From: Oasisia sp. SBJ-2009
Lineage: Eukaryota > Annelida > Polychaeta > Sabellida > Siboglinidae
Assembly (NCBI GenBank): GCA_964017155.1
Contig: OZ024865.1
Location: 41,784,200-41,848,199 of the forward strand
Reading direction: 5' to 3'
DNA length: 64,000 bases
The position numbers were made by a program, and so were the translations under genes. This document shows positions 38,881 through 54,176 of this stretch, piece by piece. The notes under the pieces are model-generated. The model was not told where the DNA came from, did not search any database, and saw only the letters and a program-made list of their open reading frames with translations. The first letter of the stretch is position 1. Each line of letters starts with the position of its first letter.

Positions 38881-40690
38881 CAACAGTCACAAGTGTTCTT
38901 ATTGAAAGTTACAACCATCTGACATATCTTATGATACATACGTGTTTTTTACTTAATGAACAAGTTAATAATTATTTCTATGTTCATTTGATTCTGTTTA
39001 ATTAAAAAAAGATCGTAGCATATCAACGCCGCGGCATATTTAGGGTATCAGACTGGAAGAGAAATAATATACTTATGACACCGATAGGGGGTGGGAAATG
39101 GCGTATTTAGAGTATCGGGAGGTGAGGAAAAAGACGAGAATCCTTAGCCAACCACCAGTGTTCCAAGTAGTGGAATGACAAATGCAGAATCAACACGTGC
39201 TTGTCGCGAGTATTTATACTAAGACACTCCTTGTGGGTTTCATAAAGTCAACGACCGCTCCAAAGCTGCCCGTCATAATGAAAAGACCGACTGTTCTGTC
39301 GTATTTCACACTAATGCACGTATTTTCGACGGTGTTGCGACGCCCATTTTTCAGAACTCAGATTGTAAGAACGTGTATGCGTCATTGCACTCGTGAAAGA
39401 CGACCTTTCTTGGCCATCAATATCTGCCTCGTGCGCTAATATCCCACTCCATAAAATTACCCGGTTAAACCTCTCGTAGATAGAGTAAAGAATAAATCAT
39501 AAGTGACGTCAGAGTAAACAGCTTGCATATGCTGCTTGGCCAGTCGACAGATAAACCTCCGCTAATCGTAAATCACTGCATGGAAGTTTAATCGAGACGT
39601 CAAAAGAGATGCTACTGTGTATACTGGTCTTTTTACCACGACGTAGCAATTGTTAAATGTCACTGTATTTAAGTTGGTACGTTTTCTTGTCGAGAATTGT
39701 CCAGTTCTTTCTTTTCATTGCGGTCTTTACGTCACGTCCGGTCACAGATATTTGTTGACATACAAACTCGATTTACCCTGGAGGTTTTTAGCCACATAGC
39801 AATATTTGTCGACGAGTATGTGTTATTTCATATTCACCAATGTTTATAGCCAGGTTTTCGTGTGTAAATCTTAACGAACTCGAAAAACGTGGAAAGAAAC
39901 ATAATCGAGGTTCTTACAAATACGAATCAGATGTTTCGACAACAATACCACTGTATATTATTCAGATGTAGCAATGTTTTAACAAACAAGTCTAAACACG
40001 TAGTGTTATTGTGCTTTTAGACCACGCAGCCACAGCTAATAACAAAGACGTTTTTCATCTTCTGTCTGGGATTGTCGCAATTTATGTACCTACCGTGCGA
40101 AATGCGTTACTTTGATTGGCAAATGACGTCCGCGGCATTAAGACATTCGTAAGCGAACGTAAAAACGACAATTACGTACGGTTTTATGGGTAAAAATACT
40201 ACACTATAATATGTAGGCGTACGTTTTCTATTTGTGAATTCACGTATGATAATAACTTTTATAGATAGTTGTAATGTAGTTTATACATAATCAGCGCACA
40301 CGATACGTAGCATTTAAAACGATAAACAAATAAACCTGAAACTTTATTCGACATCTGAAATATACAGACAGGAAACATTCACGTAGCAGGTTCTCTATTT
40401 TCTCTATTGCGGTAACATGGGGCTAACCGTTTATTCCGGGCTTTAGCGTTCATACTCATCGTGAAATGTCATATTTTAATTTAAAACTTCTTAATAAACT
40501 AGTCCCATCACGGCTGAATTTGCAGTGTATTAAGAGAGTAAGAGCAATTTTATTTCACAACGCAACATGTACAAAAACTAAATCATATATTGAATTGTCA
40601 GTGTGTTGTATTGCATGGATGTCACTTGCCTAAAAGCCGTCTTCCAGTGATAACATCATCATTTAAAATAACCATAATTACTAAAGAGAT
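38881..40690. other. unique non-coding stretch
   Basis: No gene or element recognised. Confidence 0.4.

Positions 40691-40731
<41 letters not shown>
40691..40731. repeat. (AT)n microsatellite
   Basis: Pure alternating AT of about 41 bp. Confidence 0.95.
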
Positions 40732-40734
<3 letters not shown>

Positions 40735-41628
40735 AATTCTTACAACAAAATACAACAACAGAATTGTCAAAATCAAATTAAACATATTGTTACACATCGC
40801 CAAGTCTGTACTACTAAATATTAATGCTGGTTATATCCGACAACGATCCGAGAGGTTTGAGCCAAGTAGAATATAAATGAGTATAATTATGTAAGAAAGC
40901 ATGGATCAGCATGGATGAATCCAAACAGACTTGACCTGGCCTACTTATAAGAATGAAATAAAACATTACGGTAATATTATTTTAATTATACAAGATTGTA
41001 TAAATAAAATGTCAAATATTAAATAATTATAAGTTTGCACAATGGTAACCAGATAATTCTTGGACTTTCGTCGCGTTAACCAGGTAAACGGAACATAAAT
41101 ACTAAACAGAAAAACTCACCAGTGGTTTTAAGTGCGCGCACGGCAAACGAGTTGGTCTTCACCGCCGTGATATTTCCTGCTCAAGGTCAGATATGTCAGA
41201 TTCCACGGCCGTAGGCGATACAGAATGCAGACGCACTGATGCTGGCGTAGTCTGTCTATTACCTCGACCCCTAGCGACCATCTTGCGCCTTGTAATTGCC
41301 GCAGAGTGGCCGTTTTCGAAGGGATTGTATTTATATGCTAAACTGACGTCCGAAACTCGACCATCAACGCGCACTCGTCGTTGCGTGTGGCCGGTGTAAG
41401 GGCGCGTCATAGATCACGGATCCACGCGCGGATATACCCGGTTTTTGTGCTATCATCGGGATAAAAAGCGCCTGATTTAGGCGCCAGTGGCGCGTGTTTG
41501 TGGTTGCGTACGGAGTAAATCAGAAATGAGGAAAAAAACGAAGACAGTCGCGTGTGTAAGACGCGAGAATATACACTGTACGTGAGTGATGTTTGCCTGT
41601 CAGCGTACACACGCAGACACATGTTGAT
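40732..41628. other. unique stretch, CpG-rich at 41110-41560
   Basis: The right half is CpG-rich and holds a YY1-like ACCATCTTG (near 41277) and a stem-loop GCGCCTGATTTAGGCGC (about 41468-41484) next to GATAAAAAG. No exon is supported. It might be a promoter. Confidence 0.35.
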
Positions 41629-41866
41629 GCGCTGTGGCTCAGCGAATGAAACATACGACTCTCAGTCGGGAGACGCCGGGTACACGGGACGAATCACGTG
41701 TCGCGGGCGAACCAAGGGAGGGTCGTTCGCTATAAGTTGCTCCACTTCACTCACCTGCATGAATGGGTACTTGGTCATATACAGTGAAGGATATTTGAGT
41801 ACAACAAGTCTTTGCGCATTAATTGGAGGTTGGCTAAATGCTTTCCAGAGAAGTCGAGAAGGTGTT
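41629..41866 (+). mobile_element. tRNA-derived SINE copy
   Basis: Head GCGCTGTGGCTCAGCGAATG (A-box) and a B-box region near 41680 broken by a small insertion. The body TTGCTCCACTTCACTCACCT, then TGCATGAATGGGTACTTGG and ATACAGTGAAGGATAT, is shared with minus-strand copies. The 3' part GGCTAAATGCTTTCCAGAG and AAGTCGAGAAGGTGTTTA matches 22069-22332. The final 3' tail is lost. Confidence 0.6.
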
Positions 41867-44474
41867 TAGTCACGTTCTTATATGTATTGATTAAGCATTA
41901 TATGTTTTGTTTTAACTTTTAAACTAACGTAATTAATGTGTGTGTTTATATAGTTAAATGTGTCGTATTTCCCATTATATCTTATATTCAGCACAATCAA
42001 AGCACTGGATTTGACGCAGTACAACATAAACATTATTCTTATTATAAACATTGTTGAATAGATAAAATGTAAGTGCTTCCAACAGCCCTAGTGGCTGGAT
42101 TTACCTGAAAGAAGGTCACTAGGAAAATATATGTTGTTCGTTTTTGTCAGGTGACCGCTATGGCGAATTTAACAATCTATGGATGGCTTTGGAATATCAC
42201 CCTGATTTACTACGCACTCATAAATCATGAAAGTTAATATCATATCCACATAATCACCCGCATCATCAAAGCGGACAGCGTCAAGAACATTATCATTTTT
42301 GTCGTCGACGTCATAATAATAGTTATCATTGTAACCATCGTCATCGTCGAGGATAAACATTAACACATCCTGAACAAAGTTAATGAAAGGTAACAGCAAC
42401 CGTTCCTACCAACAAAACACAACAAACCCCGTTTCTCCTGTTCGTCTGCTAACCTGTTTTGTACCGTTTTAAGAAAACGTGCAACCACATACCCTGGATA
42501 TCCAGGCACGCACTGGTAGCTACGTGTCTCCGAGAAATCGTCGGTTTTCAGTAAACATTCTGTCGTTATTAAATCGCGCCGTCCGGACGACACACTTGTC
42601 GCCCGCCCCAAGTGCCTTCCGCCCTGCGCGAGCTCAGTGAAGCTCCCAATTAACGTGTCAATCGTCGTGTTTACGACTTGTCGTGTCTATGTACGCGCGC
42701 TGTGTCGCCAGCCCGGCCAATTCGACATGCCCATGCTATGACACCACACGACACTAGCGTAATGACACGGGGTAATCACTGAATGACGGATGCTTTTCGA
42801 TGTGGTCTCTCCCTCGTGGTTTCCGTGTTGGGACAACGGTGAGGTTTGGGTTGTACGACGTGATTGCTTTCGGTGTATTTCGCTTCCAATCGGCTGCCGA
42901 AACAGCGCAAATAACCACCCGAACGTGAAGACGGGTAAACAATTTATGGGAATCCCAGAATAACGTTTCAATCGGATGAGCAGCTTTTAAGATAATTTTG
43001 TGTATGCAAATATTTGATTCTACATCCCAAACATTGCATGTAACACAGGCAGCGTGTGTCGATAATCACAAAACATGATCACATGACCACTACACTCATA
43101 CTCGGCGATTTCAATGGCTGAGTGTATGTTCCGATTTTTGCAAAGGGACCAGCCATGGGTACTGGAACCTGGTACTGACGAAATCAGCAGCAGCGCGAAG
43201 GACAATTTCATCAAACGACGTGCCAGTATACGCTAAGACTTCTGATTTTTACTGACCTCAAACAAAGTGCCACATCGTATGTGCGAACTCTACTGGTGTA
43301 GCAAGAGCAAACTCGTAAACTAAAGGCAGTGATTTGTTCAGGAGTAACGTTTAGGCGGAATGACAGAGAGTTGGGACGTTAAAGCGGGGAAAGGGTAAAC
43401 GAAGGCACGGAAACATAGGCACAAGTAGACGAGAATGACCCGGGTAAAACATGGACAGGCGCAGATGGCTTCTAATACCAGTTATGGTGAGAAAAACAAA
43501 TAACCTTTCATTGAAGGAGGTATATGTCTCTTTCAATGAAATAACCTATCACTACATACTCTAGCAGCGTCCGTACAGTAATGACACAGTAGGAAAAAGA
43601 AACAATGGGAAGAGTTAATTAGAGAAACCAGAAGGAAGGAAGGTCGCAGAAGAGGGATGAGATTAAAGACACAAGAAGAAGAAGCTAAGTTGGAAATGTA
43701 TTAACTCTATACCAAAACAATTGTCCAGTGACAATTGTTTTGGTTTAGAGTTAACGTCACCACGCTAAACAACAATCCAAAGTGATCTTAATTGACAACT
43801 GCACTCGTAGGAATATTGACAAATGTGCACATCGGTCATCGAATAGACCCTACATGGGCTTGGTGTAATATACTTCATGCCAGAGCTGCTTTAAACAAGA
43901 GTTGAGACAAACATCCACATCTAAGTGAGCAATCTAGCCTAAAGTGACGGTGCCTTTTTATTTAATATTACGTTCTTGTGACTGCAGTATGATTGTTGAA
44001 TGTTTACTGCCTGCCAAATTCTGCTAAGTTAGTGTAAAAGCTTGGAACAATGCCTCGAATTTGACAGATTCCTCCCACAACTCTTTCAAATGGTAAACAA
44101 AAGATCCAATTTCAAAAACAAAACTGATTTGTAATAATGTCGATGGCGTAGTTAACCGCAATACCCTTTGAGATTTCTTTATCGCATATTCTGGGCAGAG
44201 GAGCAGGGCTGGTCCCTTGAACTATTGCCTCTACTTCACACTTGGTATAACACAGTTGCATTTTGCATTGGCAATCACATCACTATTGGCTGAGGAAATA
44301 CTGACATTCCTGCAGGTAACGTTACACCAGATTGTGTCCAAAAGACAACGATTGTTTCACAACCCATTCGCTGTGTGTCGCTACTTGTCCCTGCCGATTG
44401 CCTTGAAAGAGGGTAGTGCGGGACCTACTCGCCAGTTGGACTTCACAACATCGATGACAGTCAAAGTTATTAGA
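41867..44474. other. unique non-coding stretch with one strong hairpin
   Basis: No gene recognised. The interval contains the 25-bp stem hairpin at 43701-43754, listed separately. Elsewhere only short unassigned open frames. Confidence 0.4.
43701..43754. repeat. 25-bp inverted repeat (hairpin) with 4-nt loop
   Basis: Left arm 43701-43725 starts TTAACTCTATACC. Right arm 43730-43754 is its reverse complement with a single mismatch. The loop is CAGT. It could be a palindromic transposon remnant, a cruciform site or an RNA hairpin. No flanking target duplication was identified. Confidence 0.85.
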
Positions 44475-44995
44475 TAGAACAAGGTTTAACAAGGTTTAAC
44501 AAGTTGCCGTCCAGAGCCAAACTCCATACGGCATGTGAACAAGGAAGCCTATGGGTTATCGAGTGTTCACTAAATTAATTAAATTACTTATAAAAATGTA
44601 CATAAATTAACATTATACTTAAAATTATAAATATATAAAATGATTAAATGCCACTAAAATGCTACTAATTAAAATACGTTGTTTCTAGAAATACATAGGT
44701 AATAAAAAAAAGTGTAAGTTGTCTCTAAAAATACATAAGTAAAATAAAAAAATAAAGTTGTGTCTAAAAATACATAAGTAAAATAAAAAAATAAAGTTGT
44801 TTCTAAAAATACATAAGTGAACTAAAAATGATACGTTGTCTCTAACAATAAATAAGTATCATGCAAAATACATAGAATGTCCTACAATAATAACAATTTG
44901 TTATAAAAATAAATAGATTTAAATAAATATATGAATAAATAATTTAATCAGTATTAAAAGTATTTCTAAAAATGTTAAGTGTTCAGCCTAGGTAT
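44475..44995 (-). mobile_element. 3' UTR and tail of L2/CR1-like LINE
   Basis: On the minus strand this A/T-rich segment follows the LINE stop codon and contains the 39-bp tandem repeat at 44678-44870. It closes with a repeated TTGTTAAACC unit (about 44480-44510), plausibly the short terminal repeat typical of this retrotransposon group. Confidence 0.5.
44678..44870. repeat. 39-bp tandem repeat, five copies
   Basis: GTTGT.TCTA starts at 44678, 44718, 44757, 44796 and 44835, giving a 39-40 bp period. Units share ATACATAAGTAAAATAAA. It lies within the LINE 3' UTR. Confidence 0.9.
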
Positions 44996-45720
44996 AGCCC
45001 GCCCTTGCCAGATAATTATCAATTTAATTTTTAAAAATATTTACACTGCTGGCATTTACACAATCATGAGTTAATTGATTCCAATCATTTATTGTTCTCT
45101 GGGAGAAGGAGAATTTTCTTTTATCTAACTTAGAGTATGGCTTGACTAACGCTGCCTTATGCCCCCTTGTAATATTATCTTCTTTTAGTTTGAAAAAATG
45201 TTGCTATCTATATCTTCATATTCATTCAATATCTTAAAAAACTTCTATTAGGTCTCCTCATAATGTTCTAGTTTCTAATGTTGTCAATCCACATTTTAAC
45301 AGGGGTCTTTCATAGCATAACTGTTTAAAAAGTTCTGGAATAAGTTTAGTTGCCCTCCGTTGAACTCTTTCTAGTTTATCGATGTCTTTCTTATTATATG
45401 GACTCCATGCCTTAATGCAATACTTCAAGTGTGGCCTAACTATTGCCTTGTGCAATGGTATGATTAATGTCTTCTCCATATATGTAATGTTCGTTCTGAT
45501 TAGCATTGATATTTGGTTGCCTTTTGCAGCAGCAAGTCCACATTGCTCTGAAACTGTCATGTCGGCACTAATTGTAACTCCCAGGTCCTTTTCTTTTACA
45601 CGTGTGCCTAATATAGTATTGCCCATAATGTATTCTGGCTCTGGCACTCTGCCCGAAGGGACCAAACGCGCACTTTAGAACGGTATCTGTTTTAACTCTT
45701 GACCCCATCCGTATGAGGGC
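44996..45720 (-). pseudogene. L2/CR1-like LINE ORF2, reverse transcriptase C-terminal part
   Basis: The minus-strand translation includes KEKDLGVTISADMTVSEQC, then IIPLHKAIVRPHLKYCIKAW, IDKLERVQRRATKLIP and CGLTTLETRTL. These match the thumb region and tail of L2/CR1-type reverse transcriptases (DLGV..d....s.q...a..ka; lyk.lVRPhLEY...W.P). After frameshifts near 45258 the expected ending appears as FSFSQRTINDWNQL and LARAGYT. The 5' part, including catalytic YADD, is missing. Confidence 0.85.
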
Positions 45721-46063
45721 GCTCTGTACTGAAGGGCCCTAGCTCGCATGTATTAGCTCTGTGACAGTATTGCGATAGTAGCGTCACCTGGCGAATATGA
45801 TATTGCCAATTGTGATTACCATTACAATGATTAGTCTGTCAAGTGATGTAATCGCAAAGTGGCTGCAGTGAAGCATTGTACACAGTCACAGCCGGACCAT
45901 TCATTGAGGGGATATAGGGTTATATTACATGTTATAAGTTATACGTTATACATCATACGTCATACGTCATACGTTATGCATTATGCATTATACGTTACAT
46001 CTTACATTACACGTTAAACTCTACACGTTATACCTAAAAATAATTGTTAACATAGGATATATA
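45721..46063. other. unique stretch with degenerate ATACGTTAT repeat
   Basis: About 45930-46030 consists of imperfect 8-10 bp units such as TATACGTTA, CATACGTCA and TATGCATTA. Otherwise no feature. Confidence 0.5.
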
Positions 46064-46087
46064 TTGTGTGTGTGCGTGCGTGCGTGC

Positions 46088-46138
<51 letters not shown>

Positions 46139-46250
46139 TGTGCGTGTGCGTGTTTGTGTGCGTGTTTGTGTGCGTGCGCGTGTGCGTGTGCGCGTGCGCG
46201 TGCGTGTGTGTGAGCGTGTGCATGTGCGTGTGCGTGTGTGTGTTTATGTA
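46064..46250. repeat. (GT)n with GCGT variants
   Basis: GT tract, then TGCGTGTGCG-type mixtures. Open Cys/Val frames are artefacts. Confidence 0.96.
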
Positions 46251-46708
46251 TGACTGTGTCTATTGATATGCCTGTGTGCGTGCGAGAGTTAGCGAGTGTC
46301 GTTCGTTCGCGTGCGTTCGTCTGTGCGTGCCTTGGCCCGTACTGAATCTGTTTAACCTAGTTTCATTAATATCTGCCACCGACGTTCCTATGCAGTATCC
46401 ACGCTAGCCGCTTGATCTAACTAGACCCGCTTCTAGTGCCAGCTTTTCATTGATCAACGCAGGCCAACGTGGAATCATTGACCAGACGTAAGGCTTCCGT
46501 TGTCTGTCACGATTAAGGTACTCCAAACACAACTCAGTCGAGCCCGCCAAGGTGTGACTATGCACTCTAGTTGCCAACCTTAATTATGCTAACACAAATA
46601 GCGGTAGGCGGCCAGGCTATGGATATACGATGTTTTTTTAAAGATTGGTAGCCACGTTCGGACATGCAATATATTATATTTGGTTTAAAAATCTTGCCGA
46701 AAACTTTC

Positions 46709-46713
<5 letters not shown>
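46251..46713. other. unique non-coding stretch
   Basis: Nothing recognised. Confidence 0.4.

Positions 46714-46796
<83 letters not shown>
46714..46796. repeat. (AT)n microsatellite
   Basis: Pure alternating AT of about 83 bp. Confidence 0.97.
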
Positions 46797-46797
<1 letters not shown>

Positions 46798-47036
46798 CTT
46801 GTCAGAGAAGTCAAAGAGGTGTTCGATTGAACAGGTCTGTCAAGTGTTTTTCGCAAATCTGAGGATTCGATATAAGAACTCATCCTATACCTTGTTACTC
46901 GTTTTAAGGTAATCTCATACTTCACCCACTTGATTTTAGAGTTAATCATCTACGTATTTATTTTAATGTTAATTATCAATGCTTCCGACAGCTACGCATT
47001 TGAATAACCACCTGTAATTGAGGCAATATGTTTCGT

Positions 47037-48204
<1,168 letters not shown>

Positions 48205-48647
48205 CTCACGACCGCTAAACACCGCGACATCTTCAAGGGTACCATTAGAACATGCCTGAAGAGACCAATCTACATCACAGGCGCGGAAACACGGCATTCA
48301 TCGCCAAGGACACTCACCAGCCAACCAAAGAACAAGATAACAGCCGCACGAACAAACATGCAAAGGAGCATGTTAAACACCACATACCGGGACAGAAAAA
48401 CAAACAGCTGGGTAAGAGAAAAACAAAGGTCACAGACATGATTGAACAAGTCAGAAGACGTCAGCAGAATACGAGATAACCGACTGACAAAAGACCTAGA
48501 TAAAAAAAGTCGGCGAGACGGTGGACAGACGAACTAAACGACTACTGGAAGGATATCATCTGGCAGAAGATAGCGCAAGATAGGCAGATGTGGAAACAGC
48601 ATGCTGAGGCCTTCGCCAAACCACGGGACATTATAGCTGCACAATGA
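48205..48647 (+). pseudogene. RTE-like retrotransposon ORF2 C-terminal fragment
   Basis: The translation gives FKGTIRTCLKRPIYITGAET, NMQRSMLNTTYRDRKTNSWV, REKTKVTDMIEQVRRRQ (after a one-base shift near 48420), a deletion of the following WxWAGHVxR block, and then the terminal WTDELNDYW-like, WQKIAQDRQMWKQHAEAFAK and PRDIIAAQ segments in shifted frames, ending at TGA (48645-48647). The order matches ORF2 C-termini of RTE-like elements. A (TA) tract starts 10 bp after the stop. Confidence 0.8.
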
Positions 48648-48655
48648 GGAAGATG

Positions 48656-48840
<185 letters not shown>

Positions 48841-49847
48841 CGTGTGCGTGTGCGTGTGCGTGTGCGTGTGCGTGTGCGTGTGCGTGTGCGTGTGCGTGTG
48901 CGTGTGCGTGTGCGTGTGCGTGTGCGTGTGCGTGTGCGTGTGCGTGTGCGTGTGCGTGTGCGTGTGCGTGTGCGTGTGCGTGTGCGTGTGCGTGTGCGTG
49001 TGCGTGTGCGTGTGCGTGTGCGTGTGCGTGTGCGTGTGCGTGTGCGTGTGCGTGTGCGTGTGCGTGTGCGTGTGCGTGTGCGTGTGCGTGTGCGTGTGCG
49101 TGTGCGTGTGCGTGTGCGTGTGCGTGTGCGTGTGCGTGTGCGTGTGCGTGTGCGTGTGCGTGTGCGTGTGCGTGTGCGTGTGCGTGTGCGTGTGCGTGTG
49201 CGTGTGCGTGTGCGTGTGCGTGTGCGTGTGCGTGTGCGTGTGCGTGTGCGTGTGCGTGTGCGTGTGCGTGTGCGTGTGCGTGTGCGTGTGCGTGTGCGTG
49301 TGCGTGTGCGTGTGCGTGTGCGTGTGCGTGTGCGTGTGCGTGTGCGTGTGCGTGTGCGTGTGCGTGTGCGTGTGCGTGTGCGTGTGCGTGTGCGTGTGCG
49401 TGTGCGTGTGCGTGTGCGTGTGCGTGTGCGTGTGCGTGTGCGTGTGCGTGTGCGTGTGCGTGTGCGTGTGCGTGTGCGTGTGCGTGTGCGTGTGCGTGTG
49501 CGTGTGCGTGTGCGTGTGCGTGTGCGTGTGCGTGTGCGTGTGCGTGTGCGTGTGCGTGTGCGTGTGCGTGTGCGTGTGCGTGTGCGTGTGCGTGTGCGTG
49601 TGCGTGTGCGTGTGCGTGTGCGTGTGCGTGTGCGTGTGCGTGTGCGTGTGCGTGTGCGTGTGCGTGTGCGTGTGCGTGTGCGTGTGCGTGTGCGTGTGCG
49701 TGTGCGTGTGCGTGTGCGTGTGCGTGTGCGTGTGCGTGTGCGTGTGCGTGTGCGTGTGCGTGTGCGTGTGCGTGTGCGTGTGCGTGTGCGTGTGCGTGTG
49801 CGTGTGCGTGTGCGTGTGCGTGTGCGTGTGCGTGTGCGTGTGCGTGT
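48841..49847. repeat. (CGTGTG)n, about 168 uninterrupted units
   Basis: 1,007 bp with no visible interruption. Every step alternates pyrimidine and purine, so the array is an extreme Z-DNA candidate. Stop-free hexamers give long frames on both strands (Cys-Val, Ala-Cys, Arg-Val; His-Thr, Arg-Thr), none of them a gene. Confidence 0.98.
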
Positions 49848-49854
49848 ACGTGTA

Positions 49855-51145
<1,291 letters not shown>

Positions 51146-51214
51146 ATAGCGCAGTATTCAATCCTCTGGATTGATCAAACCGCTTTCCACTTTACTCCCT
51201 GGCTAACACGTTGT
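51146..51214 (-). mobile_element. 3' fragment of SINE
   Basis: The plus-strand segments AGCGCAGTATTCAATCCTCT, GGATTGATCAAACCGCTTT and ACTCCCTGGCTAACA match the 3' part of the copy at 16648-16884 in order and spacing. The rest of the element is absent. Confidence 0.5.
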
Positions 51215-51396
51215 TTTGTGTCGTTTACAATATCATTTGATAGAATCAATCTAGAACAAAACACAAAAATGCGAGGTTGGTATAATTAAAAACAGCACAA
51301 GTAGACCGTGACATTAAGACACACAAAAGCGGGTGTCATTCATTCCCATGTATGTACGGCTTTTCAACGACAGGTCTGTGATGGTCCACGAGAAAG

Positions 51397-51985
<589 letters not shown>

Positions 51986-53936
51986 TATACTCTACAATAC
52001 ATTATAATTGAAATCGTTATGACATTGCGTGTTTTGTTAAATGCAGTATTTAAAATGTGAATTTCTATAAACAAAATCTACTAAATGATGTGTTTGTACG
52101 CTATTATCAAGTAAGAAGCTACTCGTATCTAGCCTAAAATATACATAAAAAGAGATGTTATACCAATTGTGTAGTTTTCTATATTATTGCAATTAGCACC
52201 ATTGCTAAAAATGCATGATGCAATTTATCCGTACCGGGGTAATTTGTAACACTTCTGAACACCTCATATAACTCATTATACCATACATGTGTAATAAGCC
52301 GGACAATTAATTATCCACTAATTATCTGCGGGATTCCCAAACAAGAACTATCTCTGCTACTTTGCCTTGCAAATATATCACTTAATTTGCATAATTTGGG
52401 AGTGATCTGCGCAACAAGCCGATACGTAACTGTGTTTATATGAATCACTTTCACCTTGCTGCCACGAGGGCGATTAATTATGCAGCTCAATTATAATAAA
52501 TATTCATGCATGCATAGCGAACCACGTTGACTTTAAACACAGTGAACTTGTCTGATACAAACCGATGTATGGCGAACTGCACCGAACATTCACGACCACG
52601 CCTTATACGGATATTATAGGCGGATCCCAAACTCGAAACTCGGCGAAGTTATTTTTTTCAATATGTTGTCATGATTATTAATGAACAACAAAACATATTT
52701 GTAACGAAATAAAGGAATAATAATACATGAAATAATTATGTTAACAGGAATAATAAACAAATGCATACATCATAAAGTTTTTTAATGAGTCCGTTTAACG
52801 TTTTGTTTACAGACAACTTGAACCCCGGACACCAAGCTTTCAGGGTTTAATCTGTAAGGAAGTGATACAAAATACGAATACGACCACAGGGATACAAAAA
52901 TACGAGATCTACCTTTAACAAAATATCTTATATCACACCTGTCAAGCATCTCACTTGTCGGGGTTACATTATAATAATTACGTTTAGAACGTAAAACGTT
53001 ATCAATACGTAACACGTAAAACGTCACTTAACAATCGTAGAAACCTGCGTGCGCAAAGAATACGATATGAAAAACGGCCCTGATGCCGTGATTTAGTTCT
53101 AATGTGCCGGGGACGCTGTCACTACGGGCTAAGATCTGCCTTCGTGCTAAAGTCGCAGCAATACAAATAAAATTATGATCTGACAATGATATACTATCAC
53201 AATTACTGCTAGGCAAAATGAATATATGAGCGGTCAGGATTGGTTTGGGTAAATAGATCGGGACGCTTGCTAACATTCATGATATATAAGTACACAACTT
53301 CTGACTTCCCCCTTCACAAGTGTTATTGTTTATTTATTTTATTGTAAATTGAGTGTACTTGTCTTTGTGTTGTCCATTCTGAAATAAACTTCGTGTTGTT
53401 AGACAATGAAATATCACTATTGAGGCCACCCGTAGGATTTGGCAACAATGACAAGGTGACCGTAATAGCAAGACTAGCATCCTATATTGTATTGTTAAGG
53501 GATACATTCGGAACTATATAGTAGGGTGTCTTTAGTTATGAGGTGACTGGATTATCGAGGTGACCACAACGCTAGGTTTCAGTATACACTCATCTCATCT
53601 TTTGTGATAGTATATATGTTATCGTTGTGATAGTATATGTGATAGCATTGCAATAGTATGTGTGATAACAATGCGATAGTATCGCGATATTGACGTGGCC
53701 TCGCGAAACAATTATGAAAAGCATCCCTAGATTACAACAGGCGACGCCATAGCCTGGTCTTGAGACGAGGCTACGTGAATACCAAAACAGCGGGCCGTTG
53801 GTACATTTAACTGTCAATAGTGCACTATTATCATCAGATCGACCTTCGACTCAAACATATTACGTCTAACCACACAATGCCCCGTACATGCAAACATGTA
53901 TATTACTACTGCTGCTGCTGTTGCTACTATTACCAA
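51986..53936. other. unique stretch, regulatory-looking and poly(A)-signal segments
   Basis: No coding exon called. At 52290-52520 a perfect octamer ATTTGCAT (52385-52392) lies among TTAATTA and ATTAT cores. At 53383-53388 an AATAAA is followed by TCGTGTTGTT, a plausible polyadenylation site on the plus strand. Near 53600-53690 an imperfect GTGATAGTAT repeat occurs. Confidence 0.4.
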
Positions 53937-53979
53937 GATACGCATACGCATACGCACACGCACACGCACACGCACACGC

Positions 53980-54023
<44 letters not shown>

Positions 54024-54036
54024 ACACACACACACA

Positions 54037-54083
<47 letters not shown>

Positions 54084-54096
54084 ACACACACACACA

Positions 54097-54170
<74 letters not shown>
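53937..54170. repeat. (CACACG) and (CA)n microsatellite
   Basis: Four or five CACACG units followed by a CA tract interrupted by CTCA at about 54016, 54036, 54076 and 54096, with paired spacing that suggests a 60-bp internal duplication. Confidence 0.96.

Positions 54171-54176
<6 letters not shown>

Noticed and set aside
38111..39005. Asn/Asp/Tyr-rich, Thr/Met-rich and Val/Ile-rich frames
   Set aside because: Products of GATAAC and CTATGA hexamers.
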